From the NCBI GenBank assembly GCA_959347315.1, contig OY365807.1, positions 28,522,310 through 28,586,309 of the forward strand: a stretch of DNA of 64,000 bases. Reading direction: 5' to 3'. The notes under the pieces are model-generated. The model was not told where the DNA came from. It ran no database searches and saw only the letters and a list, made by a program, of their open reading frames with translations. The number at the start of each line of letters is the position of its first letter. Position 1 is the first letter of the stretch. Of the stretch, positions 13,801 through 22,821 are shown one piece after another. The DNA comes from Bimastos eiseni (lineage: Eukaryota > Annelida > Clitellata > Crassiclitellata > Lumbricidae). The position numbers and the translations under genes are program-made.

Positions 13801-16800
13801 AAAATAGCCACGAGCAGACCATTTTACTGTCGGTTGATGGATGCGTCAGGATAACTAATGGTTAAAACGTGGTCTTTATTTCCTTCAGAAATAAACAACA
13901 GCACTCAGAAGCTCGTTTGAACGTGCTCAGAATAATAGATTGAACAGGCCACATGAAGAATGTGTAGGCCCATACAGTAGCATAAAACTTAGCTGTTCTG
14001 AGAGCAGAGAGATGCCCGTTTCAGGCGATCGAGGAGACCTCGCGTTTGGCAGAGGACCTTGGAAAGGCCAGACCAACGGACAAGCAACAGAAGGACCATC
14101 GACAACCAGTGACATCTGGGCACAACATCGGCGGAACTTTAGGAGGATCATTCCGACGGTAAAAATGAATAGCGACATCTTCATTGACATAGCTGCATCC
14201 TGTACCTTTACTTCCTCTCCAATCCTCATTCTCCTCCTCCTCCTCTCCCTTATTTTTCTCTTCCTCCTTCTTTTCCTTCTCAGCCTCGTCTTCATTCTCC
14301 ACCGCCTCTTCTTCATTCTTCTCTTCCTCCTAATCCTTCTTCCCTTCCGAATCTTCGACATTGTCATCGCTATTATGGAAATTTAGCATACTAGTTCATT
14401 GCTTATTTGCACCGCACGATGTCAGTGGCGTTGAATCTGCATAGTACCAAAGCTGAAGTTCATCCTGCACCTAAGTAAGGAGATGCATTGATCAGCGTTT
14501 CCAGAATCATCGCAACGTAATATTTAATTAGTCAATAATGCGAGGAAGTTTCATTTGCTGTCGCAACACAGAGGAAACGGAAGACTTCAAAGACAATGTA
14601 GAATTGTGAATAAAATTGATCATATATTCAAGAATGCATCAGTTAAACAGAGAGAATAAACAAACGAATGAAGAATTGTTTACATATTTAGGTCGTATTC
14701 GTCAGCGGAAGTGGAAAGCAGTCAGACATCTGCACTTAGAAATCCTGAGTCGTCCATCCATTCAGTCCAGACCTCCGGCAGTTACTCTCGCACGGCTGCC
14801 TCACCCAGCGTCAGCATCTACGCAACGACGGGTAGATCAGGACGTCTCAGCCAGCTGGCCCGGTCTTCGTCTGAGGAGGAAGACCAATCGACAGCGGCCA
14901 CAGATGGATCGATCTCGGGACCACCTCGAGGGTCGACGTCGAACCGCGGATCGATATACGCATCGGGGACGCAGAGCGCTTACGGGTCTCGAGATGCTTC
15001 CCCCGATAAGGTGGGTCAGACGATTCTTGCAGGGGTTGGAGGACTGGGGATGCGACGGATCTCGCCATACCCAGCGGCTCCCCCAAGCATGATCATCACC
15101 CCATCGCACACCCCGCACCGGGCTCTGTCCGTTGAGAGGGGAGACCTCTTGACGTCCGATGACATCCAGAAACTCTATGCCAAACTGGATGCCATCGGAT
15201 CACAGAATGCACCCGACAGCTCCTCCACCTCTTCCTCGGCAGGAGGAGGAGGTGGAGGGAGTGGGCTCAAGCGTAGGGTTACACTGATCAAGAGTGCCTC
15301 TATCGACGTAGCCGAGAGCATGGGCTCTAGCGCCCCCAACAATAGTCTAGGAACCTCTGGAGTGGGATACACGAGACTCACACCCACGAACACCGCCACC
15401 GCAGCGCCTCCCTCTCCCTCTCGTCAGACGATCATTCCAGAGCCTAGATCTAGCAGCATAGGGCCCGCGGCCACTTCCGGTAACGCCTCAGCAGCCCCGC
15501 CACCTAGCGTCGGAATGAAGAATCGCCTGGACAAACGATCGGCCAGCGTGTCACCGCGAACGGCCAGGAGGCAGTTCTACGAGGACTACCCGTACGACCC
15601 AAAGTCAAACGCCACTCCCACCTCCTCCGTAGGAGACAGCGGGTCGACGTCTGTCTCTGGCAGGATCAGCGAGAACCAAAGAGAAACAGCTTCAGCATCC
15701 ACGTGGCATGGTGGCACCAGCAGCACATCATCTTCCGGTGATGACAAGTCCAAGACGACGACGACGACTACGGCGACGGCGCCTTCTTCGTCGTCGCTGA
15801 AACAGTTCTTCCAGAATGTCAAGGACAAACGGAAGTTGTTCGGCTCAAAGAAATCGATGAGCGTCGACAGCTCAGTGACCCACGTGTCTATCGCTCGAAT
15901 CGGGGCGAATGTCCTGTCAGAACCGGCGGCTCCGTCGACCTACCAGCCACCGGAAATGACGATTCCAGACCAGAATAAGAAGAAGTACAACAAAGGGAGT
16001 GGCAGCGTAGACTTTACAGTTGTGACAGGCTCCACAACACCTATATCCAAGGACAAGGACAAGTCTTCCAAAGAAGGTCAGTCACAGATTTATCACCAGG
16101 AAGTAGCATAGTTGCAAAAATCAATCATCATCTTTTAATTCTAATTCGACCTAATAAGTTCCGCTGTAATAATGTTCAACGCATTTATCGATCGTTACTG
16201 CCCAGCAGGGTCGTCCAGAGAAGAGGTCCGGAGGCAAATGCCTCCGATTTCAGGTAGGGAGGGACTTTTTTTGCGTCTTTGGGAATTATCTTGCCTTCCT
16301 GACACTTTGGATCCGGGGGTCTGCCTCCATCACTCAAGGGGGATGCACGCTCTTGCTGCCCAGCACATTTGATGTAAAGACAAAATCCAGACAAATCGAG
16401 CTAACACCGAGAAAGGAAGCGAAGAGAACATAGTTTTATATTAACAGTCTAATGAGCCCAGGATGAGTTTGTCCAGAATCTAGATCCATCTTCTGTCGAT
16501 GTCGATCAATCTCTTCTATATCTTTGCTCATCTTGTTTGATCTTATCTTCTGTCTTTTCGTCTGTCTTGACTCGTCTATCACCCATTCAGTCTGCGTTGT
16601 CTTGTCTGAAATGTGTTTATCTTGCTCCTATTCTCCGTGCAGATGATGTAGCATAATACTTGTGGATGACCTCTCGAATAAAATAATTATTAGGTCGAAC
16701 AAGGTTGTGCCATCTAGCGACAGACCAAAAAAATACTCAACAAGCGAAAGCCATATTTTCACCATGAAGTTGCCGCTAATTATGACGATACTGGTGACTA

Positions 16801-16904
16801 TGATAAAAAGTAAGTAAAACAATATCGCTTTGTTTCGTGACAGTCAATAGTTTCCGTGGATCTAATGTAAATTTATTTCTTCATCTACAGGTAAATACAA
16901 ATAG
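1488..16904 (+). CDS. MTCL1: MTCL/SOGA-like microtubule cross-linking coiled-coil protein (5' partial, multi-exon)
   Basis: Sixteen exons chain in one reading frame: 1488-1820, 1993-2839, 3220-3551, 4003-4155, 4859-4984, 5451-5657, 6106-6210, 6771-7799, 8823-9197, 10590-10751, 11152-11430, 11855-12034, 12312-12536, 13581-13604, 14025-14158 and 14692-16111 (or 16076 with further 3' exons). This gives about 1,965 codons. Residues about 1-500 hold repeats of a pattern like DLKEQLKYSEEEAHVTRKKL, followed by REHELRLQMELAESE and MDVRKQMETVQQEARILKEK. Human MTCL1/SOGA proteins show the same serial E-E-A-x-x-x-R-K-K arrangement. Exons 9 and 11 resemble the later MTCL coil (DLRNRYDLGVASWNEER; REKERSQLIEKLEKQREEYE). 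Residues from about 1,500 are Ser/Pro/Thr-rich and probably disordered. Family members bundle microtubules or act at the Golgi and in autophagy; that role is inferred here. Most internal junctions are phase 0. The N-terminus is missing. Other long coiled-coil families cannot be excluded. Confidence 0.65.
1993..2839 (+). CDS. Coiled-coil gene, visible exon 2
   Basis: 847 nt. It starts in phase 0 after TTGTTCCAG and ends in phase 1 at ATAG|GTGCGC. It continues the coil from exon 1 (ELAESE joined to VNVLRRKLNEME). It holds a Ser-rich insert (SSRSSLQKSRSLEDSTSRD), then two further repeats of the family pattern (MDVRKQMETVQQEARIL and WRELRTQVQVLEDECRAL). The region corresponds to the SOGA-domain part of the family. 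Confidence 0.78.
3220..3551 (+). CDS. Coiled-coil gene, visible exon 3
   Basis: 332 nt. The acceptor follows TTGCTGTTAG and the donor is CAG|GTAAAT. The phase-1 G from exon 2 completes a Gly codon at the junction (TEI-GGLSSMLKNRQ), which supports the splice. It encodes more acidic coil (ERLEEEITESREDMNKMLES) and ends in a polar, non-coil stretch (HPKTTGQKDNQ). Confidence 0.75.
4003..4155 (+). CDS. Coiled-coil gene, visible exon 4
   Basis: 51 codons, phase 0 at both ends. The acceptor follows TTTGTTGACAG and the donor is GAG|GTATTA. It encodes KRIEALERLLAEETKKVLTA and ends HEKEILLQE, all coil-forming. The reading frame continues from exon 3 without a stop. Confidence 0.7.
4859..4984 (+). CDS. 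Coiled-coil gene, visible exon 5
   Basis: 42 codons, phase 0. The acceptor is GTTGTAG|TTG and the donor is GAG|GTATGT. It encodes LALCQKQLIAANDQIAGL and ends DFAKVSKE. A second possible donor (AAG|GTATCT) lies nine bases earlier and would also keep the frame. Confidence 0.7.
5451..5657 (+). CDS. Coiled-coil gene, visible exon 6
   Basis: 69 codons, phase 0. The acceptor follows TTTTAGTTGCAG and the donor is CGG|GTAAGA. An adjacent CAG (CAGCAG) makes a possible NAGNAG acceptor that would drop one Gln. The first third is polar. The rest is a Trp-containing coil (WRWEKQELERQLKEHKKK ... KRHQLKWKAAGEDIER). The intron before it (5090-5440) is strongly T/G-rich. Confidence 0.7.
6106..6210 (+). CDS. 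Coiled-coil gene, visible exon 7
   Basis: 35 codons, phase 0. The acceptor follows TTTAATGTAG and the donor is GAG|GTATTC. It encodes ENKIKEELEKKINKLKEE and ends SVQLQTQLDE, a continuous coil that joins exons 6 and 8 in frame. Confidence 0.72.
6771..7799 (+). CDS. Coiled-coil gene, visible exon 8 (largest coil exon, heptad array)
   Basis: 343 codons, phase 0. The acceptor follows TTTTCGATTTCAG and the donor is AAG|GTAAGA. At 6867-7055 nine consecutive in-register heptads begin with Lys/Arg or Lys followed by Asp/Asn/Thr (KDDLIIQ, KNDLISE, KDRALRD, RDEALQQ, KDLLVQQ, KDVELEF). A further charged coil follows with periodic Trp (EAWKQTTDL, DERWKTDTD, SGQWKKETD), a spacing seen in MTCL-type proteins. 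No break in the coil is obvious. Confidence 0.82.
8369..8544. repeat. 58/59-bp minisatellite, three copies
   Basis: Three tandem units at 8369-8426, 8427-8485 and 8486-8544 share GCTAAAAACTTACCCAACAT with small changes. The array is in the intron before exon 9. An ATG in a perfect Kozak context (GCCACCATGG) follows 16 bases later but opens only 31 codons. Confidence 0.85.
8823..9197 (+). CDS. Coiled-coil gene, visible exon 9
   Basis: 125 codons, phase 0. The acceptor follows AATGTATTTCAG and the donor is CAG|GTAAAA. It starts with a Ser-rich linker (STLSLPGSSSKSVDEAFD). It continues as coil with LWMAEKATLEEFYEVNS and DLRNRYDLGVASWNEERER. The last segment resembles the L-x-D-S-x-x-x-x-x-D-L-R-W part of MTCL1, which supports the family call. 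Confidence 0.78.
9731..9822. repeat. GA/GACA-rich microsatellite
   Basis: Imperfect GAGA/GACA repeats in the intron after exon 9. They interrupt a dispersed repeat that is also found at 6421-6520. Confidence 0.8.
10151..10375 (+). mobile_element. tRNA-derived SINE, copy 1
   Basis: The left part looks like a tRNA gene. A box-A-like TGGCACAGTGGC and a box-B-like GGTTCGAGCCT lie about 50 bases apart. A tRNA-unrelated body follows (GGGACCTTGAG, CTCTGCAGTACAA, GTTGGAAGAAGGGCG) and a short TAA-rich tail. A second copy lies at 44019-44262 with the same order of blocks. It is in an intron, sense to the host gene. Clear target duplications were not found. Confidence 0.8.
10590..10751 (+). CDS. Coiled-coil gene, visible exon 10
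   Basis: 54 codons, phase 0. The acceptor follows CATGTGACAG and the donor is AAG|GTGTGT. It encodes VEHYQKKIAEVEKALEEL, then EESAWKSERASLEAQK. The Trp in a charged coil matches the style of exons 8 and 9. Confidence 0.72.
10869..10940. mobile_element. 64-bp palindromic TTAA-flanked miniature element
   Basis: The core at 10873-10936 starts CCCTTTAACGACCAGTGC and ends with its reverse complement with one mismatch. It is bracketed by TTAA at 10869-10872 and 10937-10940. TTAA target duplication and CCC termini are the signature of piggyBac-type insertions. The element would fold into a hairpin with 18-bp arms and an approximately 28-base loop. It lies in the intron after exon 10. Confidence 0.6.
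11152..11430 (+). CDS. Coiled-coil gene, visible exon 11
   Basis: 93 codons, phase 0. The acceptor follows TCGTGCATGCAG and the donor is GTG|GTGAGC. A basic Ser-rich start (EKFGSSKSKKGGAL) leads into a coil ending LIEKLEKQREEYEKEIHQL. This resembles the LLDRLDRDRQEWERQKKE stretch of MTCL1. Confidence 0.75.
11855..12034 (+). CDS. Coiled-coil gene, visible exon 12
   Basis: 60 codons, phase 0. The acceptor follows TCGATTATTTCAG and the donor is GAG|GTATTT. It encodes LEKKARELSQLQRSVVDI and ends QKENINRLLAE. It is entirely coil-forming and keeps the open frame between exons 11 and 13. Confidence 0.74.
12312..12536 (+). CDS. Coiled-coil gene, visible exon 13
   Basis: 75 codons, phase 0. The acceptor follows CTTCTACACAG and the donor is CAG|GTATTG. 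It marks the end of the coil: VKKLRVLAAGLAEQKGAEGK is followed by a basic, possibly phosphorylated RSRSLTPSAEKIR and a polar stretch. An internal GTAACG after AAGATCAGG could act as an earlier donor. Confidence 0.68.
13581..13604 (+). CDS. Candidate 24-nt microexon of the coiled-coil gene
   Basis: Eight codons (PIIQDLVQ) lie between a strong pyrimidine-rich acceptor (TTCTTTCTAG) and a consensus donor (CAG|GTGAGT). It is phase 0 at both ends, so it can be included or skipped without changing the frame. Joined to the next exon it reads IIQDLVQAIEETSRLAEDL, a good amphipathic helix. The support is splice-site quality and phase only. Confidence 0.55.
14025..14158 (+). CDS. Coiled-coil gene, exon 15
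   Basis: 134 nt. The acceptor follows TGCCCGTTTCAG and the donor is ACG|GTAAAA. It begins in phase 0 (AIEETSRLAEDLGKARP) and ends two bases into an Arg codon. Exon 16 completes that codon with one G, giving SFRR-SYSSAEVESS, which fixes the frame. A different open frame across the same stretch does not fit the phase of the next exon. Confidence 0.62.
14200..14352. repeat. Pyrimidine-rich intronic tract
   Basis: About 150 bases of mostly C and T (TCCTCC, TTCTTC runs) lie just downstream of the donor of exon 15. Translations of it, rich in Leu/Phe or Lys/Glu, are artefacts of composition. Confidence 0.8.
14692..16111 (+). CDS. Coiled-coil gene, Ser/Pro-rich C-terminal exon with read-through stop
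   Basis: The acceptor follows TTACATATTTAG. The open frame runs about 470 codons to a TAG at 16109-16111. It is rich in Ser, Thr, Pro and Gly (SSSTSSSAGGGGGGSG; APPSPSRQTIIPEPR), with basic patches (LKRRVTLIKSASIDVAE; VKDKRKLFGSKKSMSVD) that look like phosphorylation or microtubule-binding linkers. Nothing resembles a folded domain. A donor GAAG|GTCAGT at 16076/16077 allows splicing to later exons instead of ending QIYHQEVA. Confidence 0.75.
16206..16253 (+). CDS. Candidate symmetric cassette exon with NAGNAG acceptor
   Basis: It lies between CCCAGCAG and a donor TTTCAG|GTAGGG. Two adjacent acceptors give 48 nt (from 16206) or 45 nt (from 16209). Both are divisible by three and both fit the phase-1 donor at 16076. 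The product would be (A)GSSREEVRRQMPPIS. A perfect 8-bp palindromic hairpin (CGGAGGCA/TGCCTCCG, 16229-16246) lies inside it. The region could instead be repeat-derived. Confidence 0.4.
16891..16904 (+). CDS. Candidate short terminal coding segment (GKYK stop)
   Basis: A good acceptor (TTCTTCATCTACAG) is followed at once by GTAAAT. Joined in phase 1 to 16076 or 16253, it gives Gly-Lys-Tyr-Lys and TAG at 16902-16904. Because AG is directly followed by a donor-like GTAAAT, this could equally be a recursive splice site. A possible poly(A) signal AATAAA lies at 17322-17327. Confidence 0.35.
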
Positions 16905-19900
16905 AAGGTGTTAAGACTTTCTGCTTGTATCTTCTTGCATCTGTTCGAGAGTCGGTCATCCAGTTATGGTAGGTCAGTCTGATGGCAACCAAGTGTCATT
17001 AGTCGCCATATCGATTGCTCGTTATCAGGCTGCTTGCCACGTGGAGTCCAACGAGACGTGAAGTCCAACCAGGCGTGGAGTCCAAGAGTACTACATGTAG
17101 AATTGACCCAAATTGGACATTAATTTATTCGTTCCAACTTCAGGATTTTTGATATACCAATGACAAGTGTTCATTTCGAATGTTTCTTTCTTAAATTATT
17201 TTCTAACTGAAATTGGACTAATTTATTTAAATATATGAGCCTAAGTTTATATCAAAATCATCAGCTATTAAACGGGTAGAGGACGTCTAGTACACATCTT
17301 GCATTTTATCTACCTTGGTTAAATAAAAAAATTAGTGTTTGTGGGGAACCACGTAGAATTTATCAATCGGGTTTTTTTGGTGTCGGACTTAATTCATTTC
17401 AGGTATGAGTAACGCCTATTATTCATGTCATAAAATTTATAAGCTCCACTCCAAGACATTGTTAGATCTTCGATTATCTTCATTCTCGAATGTTACAAAT
17501 ATCTCTCAGCGTTAAAATCGTGCTTCGGGGTGTCTCTGCTACTGATTATTGCGAATTCCGGGAAATGCTGGATTGGCACCAACTGGTTTGTGGATCAAGA
17601 GGCCGATATTCCTTGTCTATTTTTCTAGACTGACGGTGATTAAAATTCGGCTAAATAATAAATTGTAACACAGAATGCAAACCAGACTTTTAATTCTGTT
17701 GAGTGTCAGGATATTTGTTGAGTCCAACTTCAGAAAAGATTGAAAATGCTGTGGCCAAAATGCAGTGCGGTGTTTACAATTTCCAGTCGATAATTTACAT
17801 CATCTGTATATGAAAGATGTAAAGATGACAGCTTGAAAATATCAAGGTTTTAATGTTTGCAATAGGTTAGTGGTTTGTGTTTTCACGGAAAAAATCTGAA
17901 AATGTCAGTAAATACCTCGTAAATGGACACAAAAAGAGTCGTTGCTTCTTCCGGATATCAAAGACTGCAGTCGTCATCATAAATCCGCTGAGATGCTTTG
18001 ATTTGTGCATGCTGTATCTTATCTGTGACTGCAATCACTGACGTCATGCTGACGCTTCTGACGAATTGGCTTGGGACCGGCACTACCACGAGAATTTAGA
18101 TCGCCCTTGACAATGGTATACATTGCAATCGTCGTTTAGACAATCATGTACCTGTCCAGTTGTTCAGTGCTTATAATATCACTCGGTACCTATTACTGCG
18201 CTCAAGCAACCAATAGAGTACCTTATTCGACCATTTGCTTCCTGGTCTCATTTAAAGTTCTAGAGAAACTCAATATAAAGTTTTGCACCTTTGCATTTGC
18301 AGTGTCTATGGCTGAAAATTATCATGCAGGCGTTACATACACATGTGATTGGGTCAATCGATGGCATTTACTGTGTTTGGCATATTTTGCTGTGTTTGTA
18401 AACTGACAACTGTTTTCGAAGATTGTAACAAGAGAGTCCATCTCCGGTTGCTTTCCCTGAAGTCGTAATGCGCTATTTTCTAGGAAGACTCTTCTACCAC
18501 AAGATGGCACTTCAGAAAGATGTTGTCTACTGATGTGCATAAGAACTCACCGATAAATATTCAAGACATGTGTCTATTTGGGGTTCTCTATCAATCTAAC
18601 TGGCCTATACCGTCTGAAGATCGTAAAGAATTCATCACACCCTGATGTCGTTTGTACGTTTTCGCTTTATGTAGGCCTATGTGATTTGGCGGTGTGTGCG
18701 TGTGACGGTTTTCTTGTCTTTTAGTGTGATGTCATGCTGTGACGCATTGACGTCACGACTTTTTGTAGTTACGTCGTAGTTTAATCGACAAAGTAATAGT
18801 TCCCGCTGCTATTCGAAGTTTCACAGTTTTGTTGTTATGTTTGTATTATGCTGTTGTACTTCCTGAAAAATATTATCCTAATTAAGATATTAATCAAATA
18901 TAGTTATCCACGCCTTTTTCAAGCATTTATCGATTCACAACCACCATATCGTAATATTTTAGTATATTTTCGCCAAAATTAAGCAAGTGCCCAGTTATTC
19001 CAACATTGGTTGAGTAAAATTTTAAGCATCGAAATTGCAATAACTTGTGTGCTCTTCTAATAGCGTTATCCGCCACCTCATCCTCGAAAAGCGACTGCGA
19101 CTATTAGTTTATTTATTGGCGAGATGTTTCAATTTCGTAGTAATATTACGAAACATTGACATGATACGAAACCATGCAATATTGGCTAATATAGTAGATT
19201 GCCTTGCACCACGCACTGTATCGGTTCGAACCTCCTATAAGGCGCTTATAGTCCTTGAGAGTTCCTTCGTGCACGGTTGCTCCACGCCATCCATAGTTCA
19301 ATTTAAATACTGAAATAGGCTCTTGTAATGATACAAAAGGTCATCTCACGTTCCCAACGCTTCAGCTTGAGAGTGGCACTCCCTATTTCCAGCGATTATA
19401 AGCTGCATATATTTTTTCTTGCTGTAGTGTCATCATTAGCTGCAGCTCAAAATTAACATACTATGCGTAATTCTGCGTAAATAACATACTTTGCGTAAAT
19501 CGGTCGTTTGTGCCTTCGTCTCGGGCAAAACCGGGTAGCTTAGGTTTACTTCGAAAGGTCACTGCTTAGGTCAACAGAATTATTGTTTCCATTGATAGCC
19601 TATTTTGCTAATGTGATTGTTAGCGTATCGGACATTCACAGGGAAATTCGAGTTCAGAACGAAATGACAAATGTTGAACAGCCTCGGGAAACGGTCACGT
19701 TGTTGTTGGTGCTGTTGTTGTTGATGTTGCATTGAGTCCTCCAATCCTACGCCGTGCTTGTCCTGATTGTTTGTAGAGATGTGCAATTAATCGGTAGTTA
19801 GGCCTACGTTATTTTCCCTCTGGATTGACCGTTGATCTAATGAAGGCATACCATATAAGTGACATATTCGATTTGAATATTCATAGCATTTTCCGAGCGG

Positions 19901-22666
19901 CGCCTTCTTCAGGCGTAGACCCCGAATAAGTCATCTAATCACGGACTCCTTTCTACGCAATTCTGTTATCCAACGCCGATGACCTGCTTTCGAAAGTGAC
20001 GGACTTCGGACGCTGCCATTCACAATTGATTCATAAGATTGAATTTACAGGCGGTCGTGTTCCATAAAAAGTCGTCACATGAGTTAAATTACAATGTGCA
20101 TTATAGACTATAGTAAATTATATCTCACGTGTTGACGGAAGGTGGAGATAATCGGAGGTGGGAGGGCTAACTTCGATTTCAAAAAATTTTCAAAAAATTT
20201 TCAATTCATCTTTTAAATCGTTTAGTATATTGACCCGTATCTCTACCTTTGTGAATGACTTGCATCAATCGTATGATTTGTGTCAAATTGTCTCGCTTGA
20301 TTTGGCAAGCGTTTATTGCCCGCTCTTGCATCTGAATAATTCGTTAATGATGAAGTTTCGGTTAAATTAGTGATTCAATAATTAATTAATCCAATTGAAG
20401 AGTCATAGTTTCGCTTATTTTAAGCTGCTCATCTGCTGCTTAAGCAGACGCAGTTATGGCCAGCAGAGAGCACAATTACAATCTGCTCATATAATCAACG
20501 TATCATCTGTCTTTGAGACATGTTTTGGCAATTCTGAAAGGACGCCATACACATTTTGAGAATAGTGCATTTTATAGAATAATAAGTTATTCCATCCTGA
20601 AATTCGCGCCCTTTCCACATTTGCGCCCTGGAACAAAGGCCCCACTGACCTACCCCTCGGTACGGCACTGACAATGTCTGATGTAGGCCTACTACGGTGG
20701 TTAGCCCTTCCTCCTAAATTTCGTTGATTTTCTCCGCCTTTGCGAAGCAGAAAGGAAGTCTTGTTTGATGACGATGAATATTGTTACGAGAGGCATTTCA
20801 TGTTTTCTTATATATTTTGTCTACTCGTGTTAACAGATTTTTCACTTAGCTTTTGGAAGTTAACTGTAAGATTGGATTTCTTTAGTGTTTAATCTTGTGG
20901 CGTATACAGTGCAATCTTTTCACATTAATCAAATTAATTGTTTATTGGACTAATATAACTGCTGTCAATGTTTCAAGCATTTGTTTGAAGAAAGCTGCAT
21001 GGTTAAAATTTGATAAATGCAACCTCGATTAACTGCGTTGGTTTGTTATTTTGAATTGGTTTTGCTATAGAGAAACTATTTCTGTTCGTATTTGGGTGTC
21101 AATTGATTGGACCTCTTCTTGGCTGTTTATGCAAGGCCAATAACTTGCGTTCGCTTGTTTATCTTAGTGGATATAACTCTGAATCAGGTCAAGTCGGTTG
21201 ATAAAACCAGCTACTAATTTGAGGATTCGATTTTATTACTGACGATTAGGCATAACCTATAGCCAAGTGAATTGCTTATAATTTCATATTATCAATGTTC
21301 TTGCAGAATGACGCAAATGTTGAAAGTCGGACATCGATTTTTAGTAGACCTATACGCTGTCAGTTGAGGAGGTGAAAATGGCCCTTGCAGTAAAACAAAG
21401 TTAAGAGGAGAATCAAATAATTATCTTCGCCTCCAATTCCATTACGAAGTAGCAGTGGTTCATATCTGGCGAAAACCTTTTTTCAAATAAGACTGACAAA
21501 TAGAAATAGCAGTTATTTTTAAACTATATGTTTGGTTTTGGGCTTTTTATGGAAGACCGACTGGACTGCTCGGTTCAAATTTCTAAGCCAATAAACAAAA
21601 CGAATTCTGTGATTCTTGTGTGGTAGGACTATTATATAAAACGCGCCAAAGGTAAATATTACGCCATTAAAATCGTTTCCTGGTAACGGAGATGTAAATT
21701 TATAAATATATATTTGAAAATTATGTTTAAGAAAATTAATTTATAAAATAAATATATTAATTAGACAAATTAACACAAATTTGAAGATGAAAAAAATCAC
21801 CAGCTTCTTTTCAACTGGCTCTCCGCCCGGTCTCCGGCTAAGTAAAAATAAGACCAAGCATAGAAGAAATAGAAGAAATCGAAATTACGGCTTCGGATTA
21901 ACGTTACGCAGACGAGCACACTATTGACACTAAAAGCAAGGAAATGAGTAGAGATGATTTGTCGGCAAAAACTCTGGAATTTGATATAAGACATTTCAAT
22001 CTTTGACATTCTAGAGTTTGTAAGTAAGTGTATAGATTGCAATAATTGTGTTCTATAAAACTTATTTTACTTGGTAGCTAATTTAAGCGTCATTTCTTTC
22101 GACAGTACAGATGCCTTCCGGCACACATTTTCTAGAAAAATCACTGCAATTTTCTACCAGTTTACTGGTTCTAAAAAGCAGGCAAATACATGAGCTATTA
22201 TTGCAAAGGGATTCTTCCCAGTACGCAGTCAGATGCTCACCGCGATTAAGTAGACAGGTAAAGCATGACATTGGTTAGGATTCCAAAGTACCATGATGAA
22301 TCAGCGGCAATAAAAATTAATTAAGAAGGTCTCAAAACAATTCCATCCCCTCACAATAGCATGGAGAGAAATACGCTGCTAAATATAGAGATGAACCTTT
22401 AAAAAATGCCAGTGGCAGACAGTTAACGAAAGCTATGAAGACATACATTTGTGATTCAACAAAATAACACACCACACGTTACTCTATAATTATAGCGTCG
22501 AATAGTACGAGCGAAGGCCTCTGATGTCGTGTCAATCGCGTGTCCTTCGCTTCTGAGATTGTAGATCTAACCACGCCTAGTTAAACTTGCATATAATTTT
22601 AAGGGTTTTATAGGCCTTTAATTTGTACTAGAACATTTCTCCTGACATTGATTCTTCTTTGACATC
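16905..22666. other. Intergenic region, no gene seen
   Basis: AT-rich DNA without a convincing exon. Possible poly(A) signals for the coiled-coil gene occur at 16678 and 17322. CRE-like palindromes (TGACGTCA) occur at about 18039 and 18747 with related motifs between 18720 and 18775. One copy of a dispersed repeat lies at 21347-21404. Confidence 0.6.
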
Positions 22667-22821
22667 CCTGTTGGCAGAGGTGGCGATCCCGGGGACAAGT
22701 CCCCCCCCAGCCTTTACAGAGACGGGACAAATTATACGTTTGCCCCTCACATTTCTTACGAGTCTCATCGGGGGTGTCCTCCCCAGTGTCCCCCTTTCAG
22801 ATCGCCGCCTCTGCCTGTTGG
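22667..22821. mobile_element. 139-bp hAT-type MITE with 8-bp target duplication
   Basis: The element at 22675-22813 begins CAGAGGTGGCGATC and ends GATCGCCGCCTCTG, inverted copies with one mismatch. It is flanked by perfect 8-bp direct repeats CCTGTTGG at 22667-22674 and 22814-22821. Terminal CAG and 8-bp duplications are typical of hAT transposons. The interior is GC-rich with C runs and has no coding capacity. Confidence 0.82.

Noticed and set aside
13940..14386. 148-codon frame overlapping exon 15 and the pyrimidine tract
   Set aside because: Its phase does not fit the acceptor at 14692, while the frame AIEETSRLAEDL does. The C-terminal half is pyrimidine-tract translation.
19190..19260. 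tRNA-like box B (GGTTCGAACCTCC)
   Set aside because: No box A at the right distance and no cloverleaf could be drawn.
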